Source: Parablautia intestinalis
GTDB lineage: Bacteria; Bacillota; Clostridia; Lachnospirales; Lachnospiraceae
Reading direction: 5' to 3'
NCBI GenBank assembly: GCA_003612395.1
Contig: RAYQ01000021.1
Coordinates: forward strand, 1 to 64,000
DNA length: 64,000 bases
The notes under the pieces were generated by a model, which saw only the letters and a program-made list of their open reading frames with translations, had not been told where the DNA came from and did not search any database. Shown one piece after another: positions 35,675 to 44,218 of this stretch; the stretch's first letter is position 1; the number at the start of each line of letters is the position of its first letter. The translations under genes and the position numbers were made by a program.

Positions 35675-37024
35675 TTATTTTTGATATATATCATTATCAT
35701 TAAAAGGGTCTCCACATTCGGGACAGAATTTGGGAGGATTCTTAGGATCTTCCGGCTCCCACCCACATTTATCGCATTTATACAACGGCTCCCCTGCAGG
35801 TTTTTTTGCTCCACATTCGCTGCAGAACTTCCCTTTATTTACCGCACCACAGGCGCAGGTCCACCCATTAGAGGCTGGCATTGGCGCTCCGCATTCGCTG
35901 CAGAATTTGCCTGTATTACCTGTCTTTCCACAGTTGCAGTTCCATCCCGGCGCCGTCTTAGTTCCCGCCTCCGGCGCCGAAGCAGATGGAGGCGCAGACA
36001 CGGGCGCCGCCTGCTGGCCCATCTGGAACAGCTGCTGTGCGTTCATTCCCCCGGCCTGAGTTGCCATGTTCATGCCGGCAAAGGCCATCATGGGACCGGC
36101 CGAGGCATTGGATGCCGCCGATTTCATGGCTTCGGCCTGTGCTCCCACCAGCGTTGCCGCTGCCATATTGGGGTTACGCAAAACCGCACTCTTTTGCAGT
36201 TCCTTAATCATCGCCTCGTCCTCTGCCGATGCCTTGATGGTATTGACGCCAAAGGATACAATTTCGATTCCGCGAAGTCCCGACCATTTTTCAGAAAGAA
36301 TATCGTTCAAAGCCCCCGACAGCTCCTGGGTATGGGCAGGAACCGCGCTGTAGCGGATACCCATAGCAGAAATTCTTGCAAAGGCAGGCTGCAAGGCTGT
36401 CATAAGCTCTGCCTTTAACTGGCTGTCAAGCTTCTCTCTCCTGTAATCCTCCACCACGTTGCCGCACACATTGGCATAAAATAAAAGAGGATCCACTATT
36501 TTATAAGAATACTCCCCGTTACATCTTAAGGAAATATCTATATCCAAACCGATATTTTCATCTACCACACGGAAAGGAACCGGATTAGCAGTTCCATACT
36601 TATTTCCCATTATCTCTTTGGTATTGAAAAAGTAAATTCTCTGATCCTTTGCGGTATCTCCTGCAAAGGTAAAACGCTTCCCTATCATGGCGAAGGTTTT
36701 CGTGATGTTCTCACCAAGATTTCCATACAAAAGGCTTGGTTCAGAGGATGTGTCATAGGTAAATTCTCCTGCTTCCGCACAAAACTCTACTATTTTTCCC
36801 TGATCCACAATGATCATACACTGTCCTTCATTGACAGCGACCACCGATCCGTTGGAAATAATATTTTCTTCACCTTTATTATTACCGGCGCTCCTTCTGT
36901 TTGTGCGTTTTTTCCCTTTGGTTACCAAAACATCCATTTCCAGCGAATCACAGTAAAAATACTCTCTCCACTGATCCGCCATGCCGCTGCCTGCCGCTGC
37001 CACAATCCCCTTGATTAACCCCAT
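35675..37024 (-). CDS. SPFH-domain protein with C-terminal zinc ribbons
   Basis: 449 residues. The ATG at 37024 (MGLIKGIVAAAGSGMADQWR) has a perfect AAGGAGG site; the longer frame to 37147 runs into a repeat. An SPFH/band-7 domain (about 30-270) is followed by an Ala/Met-rich linker and three zinc ribbons (WNCNCGKTGNTGKFCSECG, then WTCACGAVNKGKFCSECG and a last CDKCGWEPED...CPECG). This is the YdjI/virion-core-like branch. SPFH proteins of this type scaffold membrane stress responses. Confidence 0.85.
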   Translation of the reverse strand: MGLIKGIVAAAGSGMADQWREYFYCDSLEMDVLVTKGKKRTNRRSAGNNKGEENIISNGSVVAVNEGQCMIIVDQGKIVEFCAEAGEFTYDTSSEPSLLYGNLGENITKTFAMIGKRFTFAGDTAKDQRIYFFNTKEIMGNKYGTANPVPFRVVDENIGLDIDISLRCNGEYSYKIVDPLLFYANVCGNVVEDYRREKLDSQLKAELMTALQPAFARISAMGIRYSAVPAHTQELSGALNDILSEKWSGLRGIEIVSFGVNTIKASAEDEAMIKELQKSAVLRNPNMAAATLVGAQAEAMKSAASNASAGPMMAFAGMNMATQAGGMNAQQLFQMGQQAAPVSAPPSASAPEAGTKTAPGWNCNCGKTGNTGKFCSECGAPMPASNGWTCACGAVNKGKFCSECGAKKPAGEPLYKCDKCGWEPEDPKNPPKFCPECGDPFNDNDIYQK

Positions 37025-37106
37025 TTCTTTATCCTCCTTGTTTTGCGGAGCAAAATCCGAGCCTCCCGGGCAAGGAGAGGATTTTTCCTCCTTATTTTCG
37101 TAGATT

Positions 37107-37143
37107 AACAAACGCTGGCACACTTCACGGGCCGGCTTATTTT
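37107..37143 (+). repeat. 37-bp palindromic repeat
   Basis: Plus-orientation copy (AACAAACGCTGG to GGCCGGCTTATTTT) upstream of the SPFH gene. It is one of the few copies that do not follow a stop codon. Confidence 0.7.
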
Positions 37144-37260
37144 TCAAAATAACTGCTTTTTCTATTATATCGGTTTTATCTTTCGTTGTCTATAAAAACA
37201 AACCGTTTCGGAACGTATTAAAAATATAGTTTTTAACATGAAATAATTCACCTGCAAGTT

Positions 37261-37309
37261 CATTATAGGGTTAGGCATAAGGTATCTTCTGGTGACTTAT
37301 GAATGGCAT
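37261..37309 (+). repeat. 49-bp repeat, left copy of an inverted pair
   Basis: CATTATAGGGTTAGGCATA, then AGGTATCTTCTGGTGACTTA and TGAATGGCAT recur as the reverse complement at 43683-43731 with one mismatch. GCTGAACTGTTACT follows both copies in the same orientation, so the 49-bp unit is flipped relative to its flank. Confidence 0.75.
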
Positions 37310-37423
37310 GGCTGAACTGTTACTTGATTTGTCATAACTTTATATCTTTGCATAGACAAAGCATCCGCAAAAGTATATAATTAATTATCCACTATAAATT
37401 TGCGCTTCACAATGGAGAAAATT

Positions 37424-38575
37424 ATGCAAAAGAAGTATACAATCTATTTTATCATTTTTTACATTCTCTCTTACGGGATATTTTCCTTCTCATCCACAAA
37501 GTTTACTCCTTATTTATCTGAAATAGGATATTCTGCATTCCAAAGGGGCGTTATTTTATCCGGATATGCCGCCGCCACAATTGTCTTACAGCTTCTGTTT
37601 GGCATACTCTCAGATCGTTACCAGACTATGAAAAAGATTATTATTGTCTCTCTGTGTGTCTACGGAATTGTTTCTGCCCTACTATTTTCGACAAAAGGGG
37701 CGACAATTGCCGTTTACTTTGTATTGGTTTCCCTCTCGGGAGGTCTGCTTAACTCCTGCTGCGGTCTGTATGATACATGGATTTTAGGGTGCCATGAAGA
37801 AATCCGGAAAAATCTGTCCTTTATTAAGGCCTTTGGGTCCATTGGGTGGGCAATAGGCAGCATGGCAGCATCCCTCATCATAAGCCTTTTCTCCTACCGG
37901 GGGCTTGGAATCAGCATTATCGTGATTACCCTGTTGTCCCTCCTTAATCTCATAGCCCTGCCGGATATTGACCGGATAAAAGGCCGGAGCAAATTGTCAG
38001 TCGCCGATTTCAGACAGTTAATAAAAAATAAACAGTATGTACTGCTAATCATTATTTTGTTTCTGATGTATTCTATGGTGATTGTAAACAACTGTACGGT
38101 TATCGATAAAATGATTGCTCTCCATGCTTCAGATGCACAGATTTCCATGAAATGGTCTGTGCAGTCTTTGCTGGAAATCCCCACTTACCTTACGGGCGCT
38201 TACCTGCTTGCCAGATTCAATGGTTTAAAACTGCTGCGGCTAAGTTCTCTCATGCTGACCTTTCAATTTGTTTTATTTGCATTGGCGCAAAATCCGGGTG
38301 TTATTATAGGCGCCAGCATTCTTCAGTTGTTTTCAACGCCTATCATTCTCGTTGCCTCCAAAATGCTGATTTTAGAGCTTGCACCTGATAAGCTCAAAAG
38401 CAGTAGTCAGCTGATTGCTCTTAGCATTTTTACCGGCGGATCCTCTATGCTGATGCCTGCCACAGCCGGATTTTTCAGTGAGCACATTGGATTTAATTTA
38501 ACCCTTATCTGCGTTGCCTTATTGGGTATATGCTCTTTTCTATTAACCTATCCGTTAAGCAAAATGTCTTCCTGA
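37424..38575 (+). CDS. MFS transporter
   Basis: 383 residues from the ATG at 37424 (MQKKYTIYFIIFYILSYGIF), which has GGAG 6 nt upstream; the frame itself opens at TTG 37400. Twelve hydrophobic segments are seen, with the MFS loop FGILSDRYQTMKK between segments 2 and 3. It looks like the LacY/nucleoside-symporter branch. The substrate is unknown. It is a lone plus-strand gene before the split binding-protein gene. Confidence 0.85.
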   Translation: MQKKYTIYFIIFYILSYGIFSFSSTKFTPYLSEIGYSAFQRGVILSGYAAATIVLQLLFGILSDRYQTMKKIIIVSLCVYGIVSALLFSTKGATIAVYFVLVSLSGGLLNSCCGLYDTWILGCHEEIRKNLSFIKAFGSIGWAIGSMAASLIISLFSYRGLGISIIVITLLSLLNLIALPDIDRIKGRSKLSVADFRQLIKNKQYVLLIIILFLMYSMVIVNNCTVIDKMIALHASDAQISMKWSVQSLLEIPTYLTGAYLLARFNGLKLLRLSSLMLTFQFVLFALAQNPGVIIGASILQLFSTPIILVASKMLILELAPDKLKSSSQLIALSIFTGGSSMLMPATAGFFSEHIGFNLTLICVALLGICSFLLTYPLSKMSS

Positions 38576-38753
38576 TTTTATTTTGGACAGGCGACTTTTC
38601 CTTCTTTCTACATATGATAAACCATCAAAGGCTGGCATTCTTCGCGGCCCGGCTTATGCGCTGCTAACGTCTTTTGTCCTTCGCAGTTCAGCTTTTGCGC
38701 CGCCTCAAAAAAGGCCGGCCTGTAAGGTTTTTAGTTAGGAAATGGAGGTTATT

Positions 38754-39260
38754 ATGAAAGAAAAGTCAACAAAAACTGCCTGTCTGTTCAAAAAATCATT
38801 GGGAATTACGCTTGCCCTGCTTCTGCTTATCGGCTCTTTAGCCGGATGTGGAAGTAAGGGCGCCGCTCCTTCCAAAGGGGATTCCCCTGCATCTTCCAAA
38901 GAGGTCACTTTAAATGAAGTCGCCCACTCCATCTTTTATGCACCCATGTACGTAGCTATTGAGGAAGGCTACTTTGAAGAAGAGGGAATACATCTTACCC
39001 TTGTAACGGGCTTTGGCGCTGATAAAACCATGACTGCCGTGCTCACAGATGAAGCAGATATTGGGTTTATGGGAAGTGAATCTACAATCTATACTTACGC
39101 AGGCGGCACGCAGGATTATGTAGTTAATTTCGCCCAGCTCACCCAGCGTGCCGGAAACTTCCTCGTCTCCCGCCAGCCCATTGAAAATTTCAGCTGGGAT
39201 ATGCTGATTGGCGCTGATGTGCTCGGAGGCCGGGCAGGTGGCCGCCGCCCGGCAATGTAA
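38754..39260 (+). pseudogene. SsuA/THI5-like binding lipoprotein, 5' part split by element
   Basis: From the ATG at 38754 (GGAGG site 5 nt before) comes a lipoprotein signal (lipobox SLAGC), then a periplasmic binding-protein type 2 domain: VTLNEVAHSIFYAPMYVAIE, GADKTMTAVLTDEADIGFMG and SWDMLIGADVLGGRAGG. The host sequence ends at 39241; the last five codons (RRPAM) come from the inserted element. The 3' part lies at 46153-46736 in the matching frame. Family members bind aromatic or sulfonate compounds or thiamine precursors for an ABC importer; no permease or ATPase gene is adjacent. Confidence 0.92.
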
Positions 39261-39263
39261 ATT
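39226..39263 (+). other. attL of the element
   Basis: Host half GGAGGCCGGG, core CAGGTGG, then element half CCGCCGCCCGGCAATGTAAATT (read here in pieces: GCCGCCCGG and ATGTAAATT). The element half mirrors that at attR. Confidence 0.8.
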
Positions 39264-39494
39264 CTGTTTCAATCCAGTTTATCCTCATTTGCTTGATAAA
39301 TTTGTCCTATAAAAGTATGATTAATATAACTAATCATACCCAATATAAAAAGTTAGAGGAAATAAGTTTCCGAATATTTTCATAAACGAACTTGTTCGTT
39401 TTGAACTTGTTGTACCCTCAGGTTTTATGCAGCAAAAGGCTTACGCTTTTTGTTATCGAAAATATACAGGTTGCGAAAGGAGCATGGTTATATT

Positions 39495-39725
39495 ATGGAA
39501 TTTCCGGAAGGTAAATACGCCTGGATGGTGAAAATCGGTGAAAAGGGGCAATTCGTAATTCCAAAACAAGCAAGGGAATTATTTGATATCAAATCGGGAG
39601 ACAGCATATTAGTGCTGGCAGATGTGCACAGAGGTATCGCTATTCCGCCTAAGGATATACGGGATAAATATTTCTCCATGCTTTTTTCAGAAATAGATGC
39701 TCCTGGGCAGGAGGATCATAAATGA
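39495..39725 (+). CDS. AbrB/MazE/SpoVT-family DNA-binding protein
   Basis: 76 residues (MEFPEGKYAWMVKIGEKGQF onward) with a swapped-hairpin AbrB fold: IGEKGQFVIPKQARELFDIK, then GDSILVLADVHRGIAI. The ATG at 39495 fits the family start; an AAAGGAG lies 12 nt before it. Its TGA overlaps the next start (ATGA), so it once formed an operon with the glycosyltransferase gene and likely regulated it. Confidence 0.85.
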   Translation: MEFPEGKYAWMVKIGEKGQFVIPKQARELFDIKSGDSILVLADVHRGIAIPPKDIRDKYFSMLFSEIDAPGQEDHK

Positions 39726-40236
39726 GTAAAATCGTTTTCTTTTGCATTCCTGCCCACGGACATACCAATCCCACTTTAGGGGTAGTCCGCCAGCTCACTG
39801 ACCTTGGGCATCAGGTATGGTACTATTCCTATAATTTTTTAAAGGAAGAAATAGAAGCTGCCGGAGCGAATTTTGTTTCCTGTGATGCCTACGATACCCG
39901 GCAGGGGCTCTCTCCTGAAGAGTCTGCCAGGTTGGGCAGGGATCTGCCCTTTTCCATCCGTATTCTGGCAGACACCACACTGGCGTTAGGCGATGTGGTA
40001 TGCAAACACATGGCACAGCTTAAGCCTGACTGTATCGTAGCGGATTCTATGGCGGTCTGGGGAAAGGCCATTGCCTTAAAGCTTGGCATTCCTTTTGTCT
40101 GCTCTACCACCACCTTTGCCTTTAACCGATATTCCGCCCAAATCATGCTAAAGAGCTTTCTGAAGGATTTAAAAAATGTGCCGGAGTAAGAGGCGTTGCC
40201 GAAAAAATCCTGCAGGTCTGTGACCGCACAGAATAA
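39722..40236 (+). pseudogene. MGT-type glycosyltransferase, internally deleted
   Basis: The first 155 residues (MSKIVFFCIPAHGHTNPTLG onward) are the N-terminal Rossmann half of a macrolide-glycosyltransferase-like UDP-sugar transferase, normally about 390-400 residues. It then hits a stop. In the +1 frame directly after, GVRGVAEKILQVCDRTE then TAA looks like the natural C-terminus. About 220 residues, including the UDP-sugar-binding half, are deleted. Confidence 0.75.
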
Positions 40237-40257
40237 AATACTGGCATTCTTCACGTT

Positions 40258-40321
40258 AACTCCCATATGCCCGCTTCAGCGGGCATATAAATCAGGATGT
40301 GTGAAATTTTAATTTCACACT
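40258..40321. repeat. two-hairpin repeat, copy 2
   Basis: Nearly identical to 24578-24641: hairpin A GCCCGC-TTCA-GCGGGC (40269-40284), hairpin B GTGTGAAATT-TT-AATTTCACAC (40299-40320). The last codons and the stop of the HelD-like gene lie inside it, so the repeat has replaced or capped the original 3' end of that gene. Confidence 0.8.
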
Positions 40322-43300
40322 ATTTTCCCTGCTTTTTCCTACCATAAAGTAAAAGTCCATAAACCCTTCCCCTTCCACGCACAGCCATGAACCATAAGCC
40401 GGGAGATTACAAAAAATGACAGGCTCATCGGTTGCCACTAAAATCCCATAACCTCTTTCAGAAAGCAAAAAAGGCATTTGTCCCTTTTCTTTTCCGGAAG
40501 AAATGTATCTTGCGCTTCCATCCAGCGCCAAGCCTCCTCTTCCATTCATGCCCGGCGTATAGAAATGCTCCTTTTTAATATCAAGAAAAAGCCAGCTTCG
40601 CTCCTTTCCGTCCTTTCCTGTGTCTATCTGCCTGCTGTCACTTTTTTCCGTAAGCAAAAGCTTTTTATCCCGGTTTTTATATTTGATAGCTCCTGTTGCT
40701 TTTTCCACCTGCAGACAAAGCGCATCTGTCAATAACTCCACGCAGGCCCCTGATTCCTTATACATCCAAAAGCTCTCTCTTTTTCCAAAAACAGAATTTT
40801 CCTCTGACAGCCTTCCTTCCATGCCCTGTCTTGCAAAAGTCACCCTCACAATTTCCTCCTCCACCGGGCATAGCCTCAGCATTCCATATCTGCTTTGTAG
40901 GTACAGACTGTTCTTTTCCTTCCTAATCCATTTGACAGAGAGGTCAATCCTGGAATGTCCCATTGGCCTTAATTTCTCTGTGGAAGGCATGTCTGCAAAT
41001 ACCGGCCCCGTCTGTGGCCTTCTTACTCTGGAAGCCATATCTGTGAGGCTGCTTTGATAAAATTTATCGCGCCAGTCCTCTCTGACAATTTCCGGCACCC
41101 CCACTTTAGCTGCTCTTGCCGGAGATTTGGCCGGCTCTGTTCGGACCACAGGCTTCACATTTTTGGAATCCTTCAAGACAGCAGAAGCTTTCCGTCTGGT
41201 GGAAGGCTCTGAACCGGCAGAGACTTTCCCGCTTCCGGAGGGCTTCAAAACAGCAGAGGACTTTGAACTGGCGGACGGCTGATACCCGGCAAACGGCTTT
41301 TGGGTGGCAGGCTTTGCTTTCTCCGGCGTTTTTTCCCTTACCGTGGGAATCCTTGTTGGCCTCTTTTCAATAATGGAGATCTTTTTCCTTACGCTTTCCT
41401 TCTTTATCTCCGGTACCGGATCCGCAATCAGCCCTGTAAGATTCCCCTCATGGAGCACACAAAGTTCATGGAGGGCTCTTGTAGCAGCCACATACAAAAG
41501 CCTGGCATGTCCATCATCCACCGGATAGTCCTCTCTGTCCGGATCTAAAATGAGAACTGCATCAAATTCTAGCCCTTTTGTATAAGAAACAGGGAGCACC
41601 ATAACCCCTTCCGAAAACACCGCCTTTTCCAGACTGCTGTCAGAGACCGGCAACATTTTTGAAAGCTGCCTGGCCTTTTTACCGGCATCCTGTATACTCC
41701 GGCAAATCACCGCAATTGTCCCATAGCCTTTCTCCAGCCAGCTTTTGCACTGCCTGGCAGTTTCCTCTATAAGCCCGTTTGTAACTTCCTTTACCTGTAC
41801 AGGATTTCCATGGCGGATAATCGGCTCTGACGGATAGGAGCTAAAGCTGCCATGCTCCAAAATCTTTATGGCAAATTCCGAAATTTCCACTGTATTCCGG
41901 TAACTTTTTTTCAGCACCTCAAAGCCGCTTCCATTTTCTAAAAGAAGCTCCTTTAACTCCTCCCAGTCATTTAATCCATAACCAAAATGAATGTTCTGAG
42001 ACACATCCCCCATAACGGTATAGGTACAGTCCTTGATGCAAAAATTCAGCGCCCCGTAAGCCATCATGCCGAAATCCTGCGCCTCATCTATTACCACGTG
42101 ATGGGCTTCGCTGATTACCTCCGTCTCCTTTACCCTCTTATAAAGATAAGCAAGAGCTGCCAAATCGTATATATCAAATTCTTGCTCCGCTGTCTCCACA
42201 TTATAGCCTTTTTCCTGTTGTTTCCTCAAAAAATCCCTGTACATATCATAAATGGAACGTTTCCAGACCCTTTTCCCAAAGCGGCCCCTATAGGCCTTCA
42301 GGATCGCTTTTTGCTCCTTCTCTGTATACCGGATGCCGCTTTTCAAAAATTCATCCTTTATTTTAATAAGTAGTCTTTCGTTCAAGAGATTTATTTTCGC
42401 CTGTATGGACAGCGCCGGATTCTGCCTAAGAAAATCTGCGATAGATTCGCCGGAAAGAATTTCAATCTTTCTGTCCTTATCCGTACTTCTGTCCTGCAGA
42501 GCACCTCTGGCAGCGCCTTTCATCCTATCCCCGGCAGATTCCTCACCCATATCCATAAACGTATCATCAAACACTCCTGCCACCCCGTCTCTTATACCTT
42601 CCACAAACTGTCTGGGGTTTAAAAAGATACTTTTTTCAGGAACAGCCTCTTTTTCCAGCGCCGCACAAAATGTTTCCAGTTCATGAAACCAAAATCCTGT
42701 TCCGCGAATACTTCCCTGCGCACCGGTATGCCTGTTCCCCTGAACATTATCCCTGACCTTGTACCTTTTCTCATCCCAGTCCTCATACAGGAGCCGCACA
42801 AAAAGCTGTTCCATGGTCATCTGCCTGATCCCATACACATCCAAATCCGGCAGGACCCCTGTAATATATTCAAGTAAAATACGGTTGCTTCCCACAATAT
42901 AAAAATCATCCGGTTTAAAGCGCTGTGCGTAATTGTACAAAATATAAGAAATCCGGTGCATTGCTACAGTGGTTTTACCCGATCCGGCCACTCCCTGCAC
43001 AATCATATTGTGAAAGGGTGACTTTCGGATAACCGCATTTTGTTCCTTTTGAATCGTTGCAATGATTTCTCCCAGTACCGCCTGCTTATTTTTTGCCAGA
43101 TACTTTGTAAGGAGCTCATCATTTGCAATCACTTCGGTATCAAAATAATCTAAAAGTTTAGCCCCCTCAATCTCATAGGTCCTTTTCAGCTTCAAATCAA
43201 TGGGCAGTTCTCTGCCTTCAGGCGCCAGATAGCTGCATTTTCCCAGACCATTTTCATAATAAGCGGTTGCAACCGGCGCCCTCCAGTCCACCACCATCTG

Positions 43301-43657
43301 GTGAGTGGCATCCCTTGCAATGCCGCCCCGCCCAATATATAGAGATTCTTCCCTTCGAAAGCTCTCGTCATAAAACACTATCCGGCCAAAGTAAGGCTTT
43401 TTAAGAGCCTTCTGATTCCGATGCAGGGCATGTGCCATATTATCCCGCATAGTAATCGTATTACTTAAAAGCGTGTATACCTCCGCATCATTATCATGAT
43501 AATGATCCAGCATCTCATCAATTTCTTCCTGCATTTTTGCCACATCATCTTCATAATTTTTCACATTGGTCTTTACCACCTCAAGGGTCCTTTTCAGATA
43601 AGCTTCTTCCTCACTGCGGCTGGTCCCTTTGATCGCTGCTTCTTTTTGTGCTCCCAT
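40292..43657 (-). CDS. HelD-like SF1 helicase with GH31-like C-terminal domain
   Basis: 1121 residues from ATG 43657 (AAGGAGAGGG before it; an ATG 12 codons earlier is less likely). Residues 1-750 are a HelD/UvrD-like NTPase: coiled-coil start, Walker A VQGVAGSGKTTVAMHR, Walker B HVVIDEAQDFG, then GDVSQNIHFGYG, SYRNTVEIS, YTKGLEFDAVLI and YVAATRAL. HelD frees stalled RNA polymerase. A Lys/Ser/Pro linker (about 780-865) leads to a last 260 residues that resemble the N-terminal beta-sandwich of GH31 glycosidases (ALCLQVEKATGAIKYKN, then MPFLLSERGYGILVATDEPV and MDFYFMVGKS). No catalytic barrel follows, and the C-terminus KLKFHTS is encoded by a repeat. Confidence 0.85.
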   Translation of the reverse strand: MGAQKEAAIKGTSRSEEEAYLKRTLEVVKTNVKNYEDDVAKMQEEIDEMLDHYHDNDAEVYTLLSNTITMRDNMAHALHRNQKALKKPYFGRIVFYDESFRREESLYIGRGGIARDATHQMVVDWRAPVATAYYENGLGKCSYLAPEGRELPIDLKLKRTYEIEGAKLLDYFDTEVIANDELLTKYLAKNKQAVLGEIIATIQKEQNAVIRKSPFHNMIVQGVAGSGKTTVAMHRISYILYNYAQRFKPDDFYIVGSNRILLEYITGVLPDLDVYGIRQMTMEQLFVRLLYEDWDEKRYKVRDNVQGNRHTGAQGSIRGTGFWFHELETFCAALEKEAVPEKSIFLNPRQFVEGIRDGVAGVFDDTFMDMGEESAGDRMKGAARGALQDRSTDKDRKIEILSGESIADFLRQNPALSIQAKINLLNERLLIKIKDEFLKSGIRYTEKEQKAILKAYRGRFGKRVWKRSIYDMYRDFLRKQQEKGYNVETAEQEFDIYDLAALAYLYKRVKETEVISEAHHVVIDEAQDFGMMAYGALNFCIKDCTYTVMGDVSQNIHFGYGLNDWEELKELLLENGSGFEVLKKSYRNTVEISEFAIKILEHGSFSSYPSEPIIRHGNPVQVKEVTNGLIEETARQCKSWLEKGYGTIAVICRSIQDAGKKARQLSKMLPVSDSSLEKAVFSEGVMVLPVSYTKGLEFDAVLILDPDREDYPVDDGHARLLYVAATRALHELCVLHEGNLTGLIADPVPEIKKESVRKKISIIEKRPTRIPTVREKTPEKAKPATQKPFAGYQPSASSKSSAVLKPSGSGKVSAGSEPSTRRKASAVLKDSKNVKPVVRTEPAKSPARAAKVGVPEIVREDWRDKFYQSSLTDMASRVRRPQTGPVFADMPSTEKLRPMGHSRIDLSVKWIRKEKNSLYLQSRYGMLRLCPVEEEIVRVTFARQGMEGRLSEENSVFGKRESFWMYKESGACVELLTDALCLQVEKATGAIKYKNRDKKLLLTEKSDSRQIDTGKDGKERSWLFLDIKKEHFYTPGMNGRGGLALDGSARYISSGKEKGQMPFLLSERGYGILVATDEPVIFCNLPAYGSWLCVEGEGFMDFYFMVGKSRENSVKLKFHTS

Positions 43658-43682
43658 ACCCTCTCCTTCCTGTTCTTCCACA

Positions 43683-43731
43683 ATGCCATTCATAAGTCAC
43701 CAGAAGATACATTATGCCTAACCCTATAATG
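43683..43731 (-). repeat. 49-bp repeat, right copy of an inverted pair
   Basis: Reverse complement of 37261-37309 with one mismatch. It overlaps the 5' region of the HelD-like gene and its alternative first ATG. It lies inside the mobile element whereas the left copy is outside. Confidence 0.75.
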
Positions 43732-43884
43732 AATTAGCTGAACTGTTACTATCATTTTAAATGATAACAAAAATATTACTAGACTTTAATTTTAAAGTAT
43801 GGTAAAGTAGATACTGTAGTAGCGCAAAAATTGGATGCCGTTCTGTTTTTAAACGGTGAAAATTGATAATGTTTTTTGAGAGGA

Positions 43885-43915
43885 AGAGTTGATTAAAATA
43901 ATCATCTCTTTTTTT
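43885..43915 (+). terminator. terminator or attenuator before recombinase
   Basis: AGAGTTGATTA and TAATCATCTCT form a stem with one mismatch, followed by TTTTTTT. No plus-strand gene ends here. It may end a short leader or small RNA, or limit read-through into the recombinase genes. The rest of 43732-44023 shows no gene. Confidence 0.6.
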
Positions 43916-44023
43916 GTGCCATCTCAAGTCCCCTGAAAGCAGAGAGAAAAATGCAATAATAAGTCCATTTACACATACAATAATAATAAGGCATACAGAA
44001 AGGGAAACAGGATATAGCGAATC

Positions 44024-44218
44024 TTGTCTAAACCTATTTATTATCTTTGGAAAAAGGATTTTACATCTCAGAAAGAATTTGAAATAACCAAAGAAAAATT
44101 TAAAAAGCTGGGATTCCGGGTTGTCACCTATATGGATGGTCAACCTGATAACAATATACATGACGGGCTGAAGGCAGTTATAAAAAAACATTCTGACAGA
44201 AAGGCTTCCAATTTATGA
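44024..44218 (+). CDS. small protein coupled to the recombinase
   Basis: 64 residues from TTG 44024 (SKPIYYLWKKDFTSQKEFEI onward). It looks like a compact alpha/beta protein with a basic end (KAVIKKHSDRKASNL). The TGA overlaps the ATG of the recombinase (ATGAATG), so the two are co-translated. I do not recognise the family. Small genes placed here in such elements can act as excision factors or recombinase partners; that is inference only. Confidence 0.6.
   Translation: MSKPIYYLWKKDFTSQKEFEITKEKFKKLGFRVVTYMDGQPDNNIHDGLKAVIKKHSDRKASNL

Noticed and set aside
38576-38753. Possible TPP riboswitch before the THI5-like binding protein
   Set aside because: No thi-box core such as CTGAGA or a matching P4/P5 region was seen; only repeat-like GC-rich stems are present.
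43757-44191. A 144-codon minus-strand frame in the element
   Set aside because: Antisense to the small gene coupled to the recombinase; Phe/Ile-rich by AT bias, no start signal.
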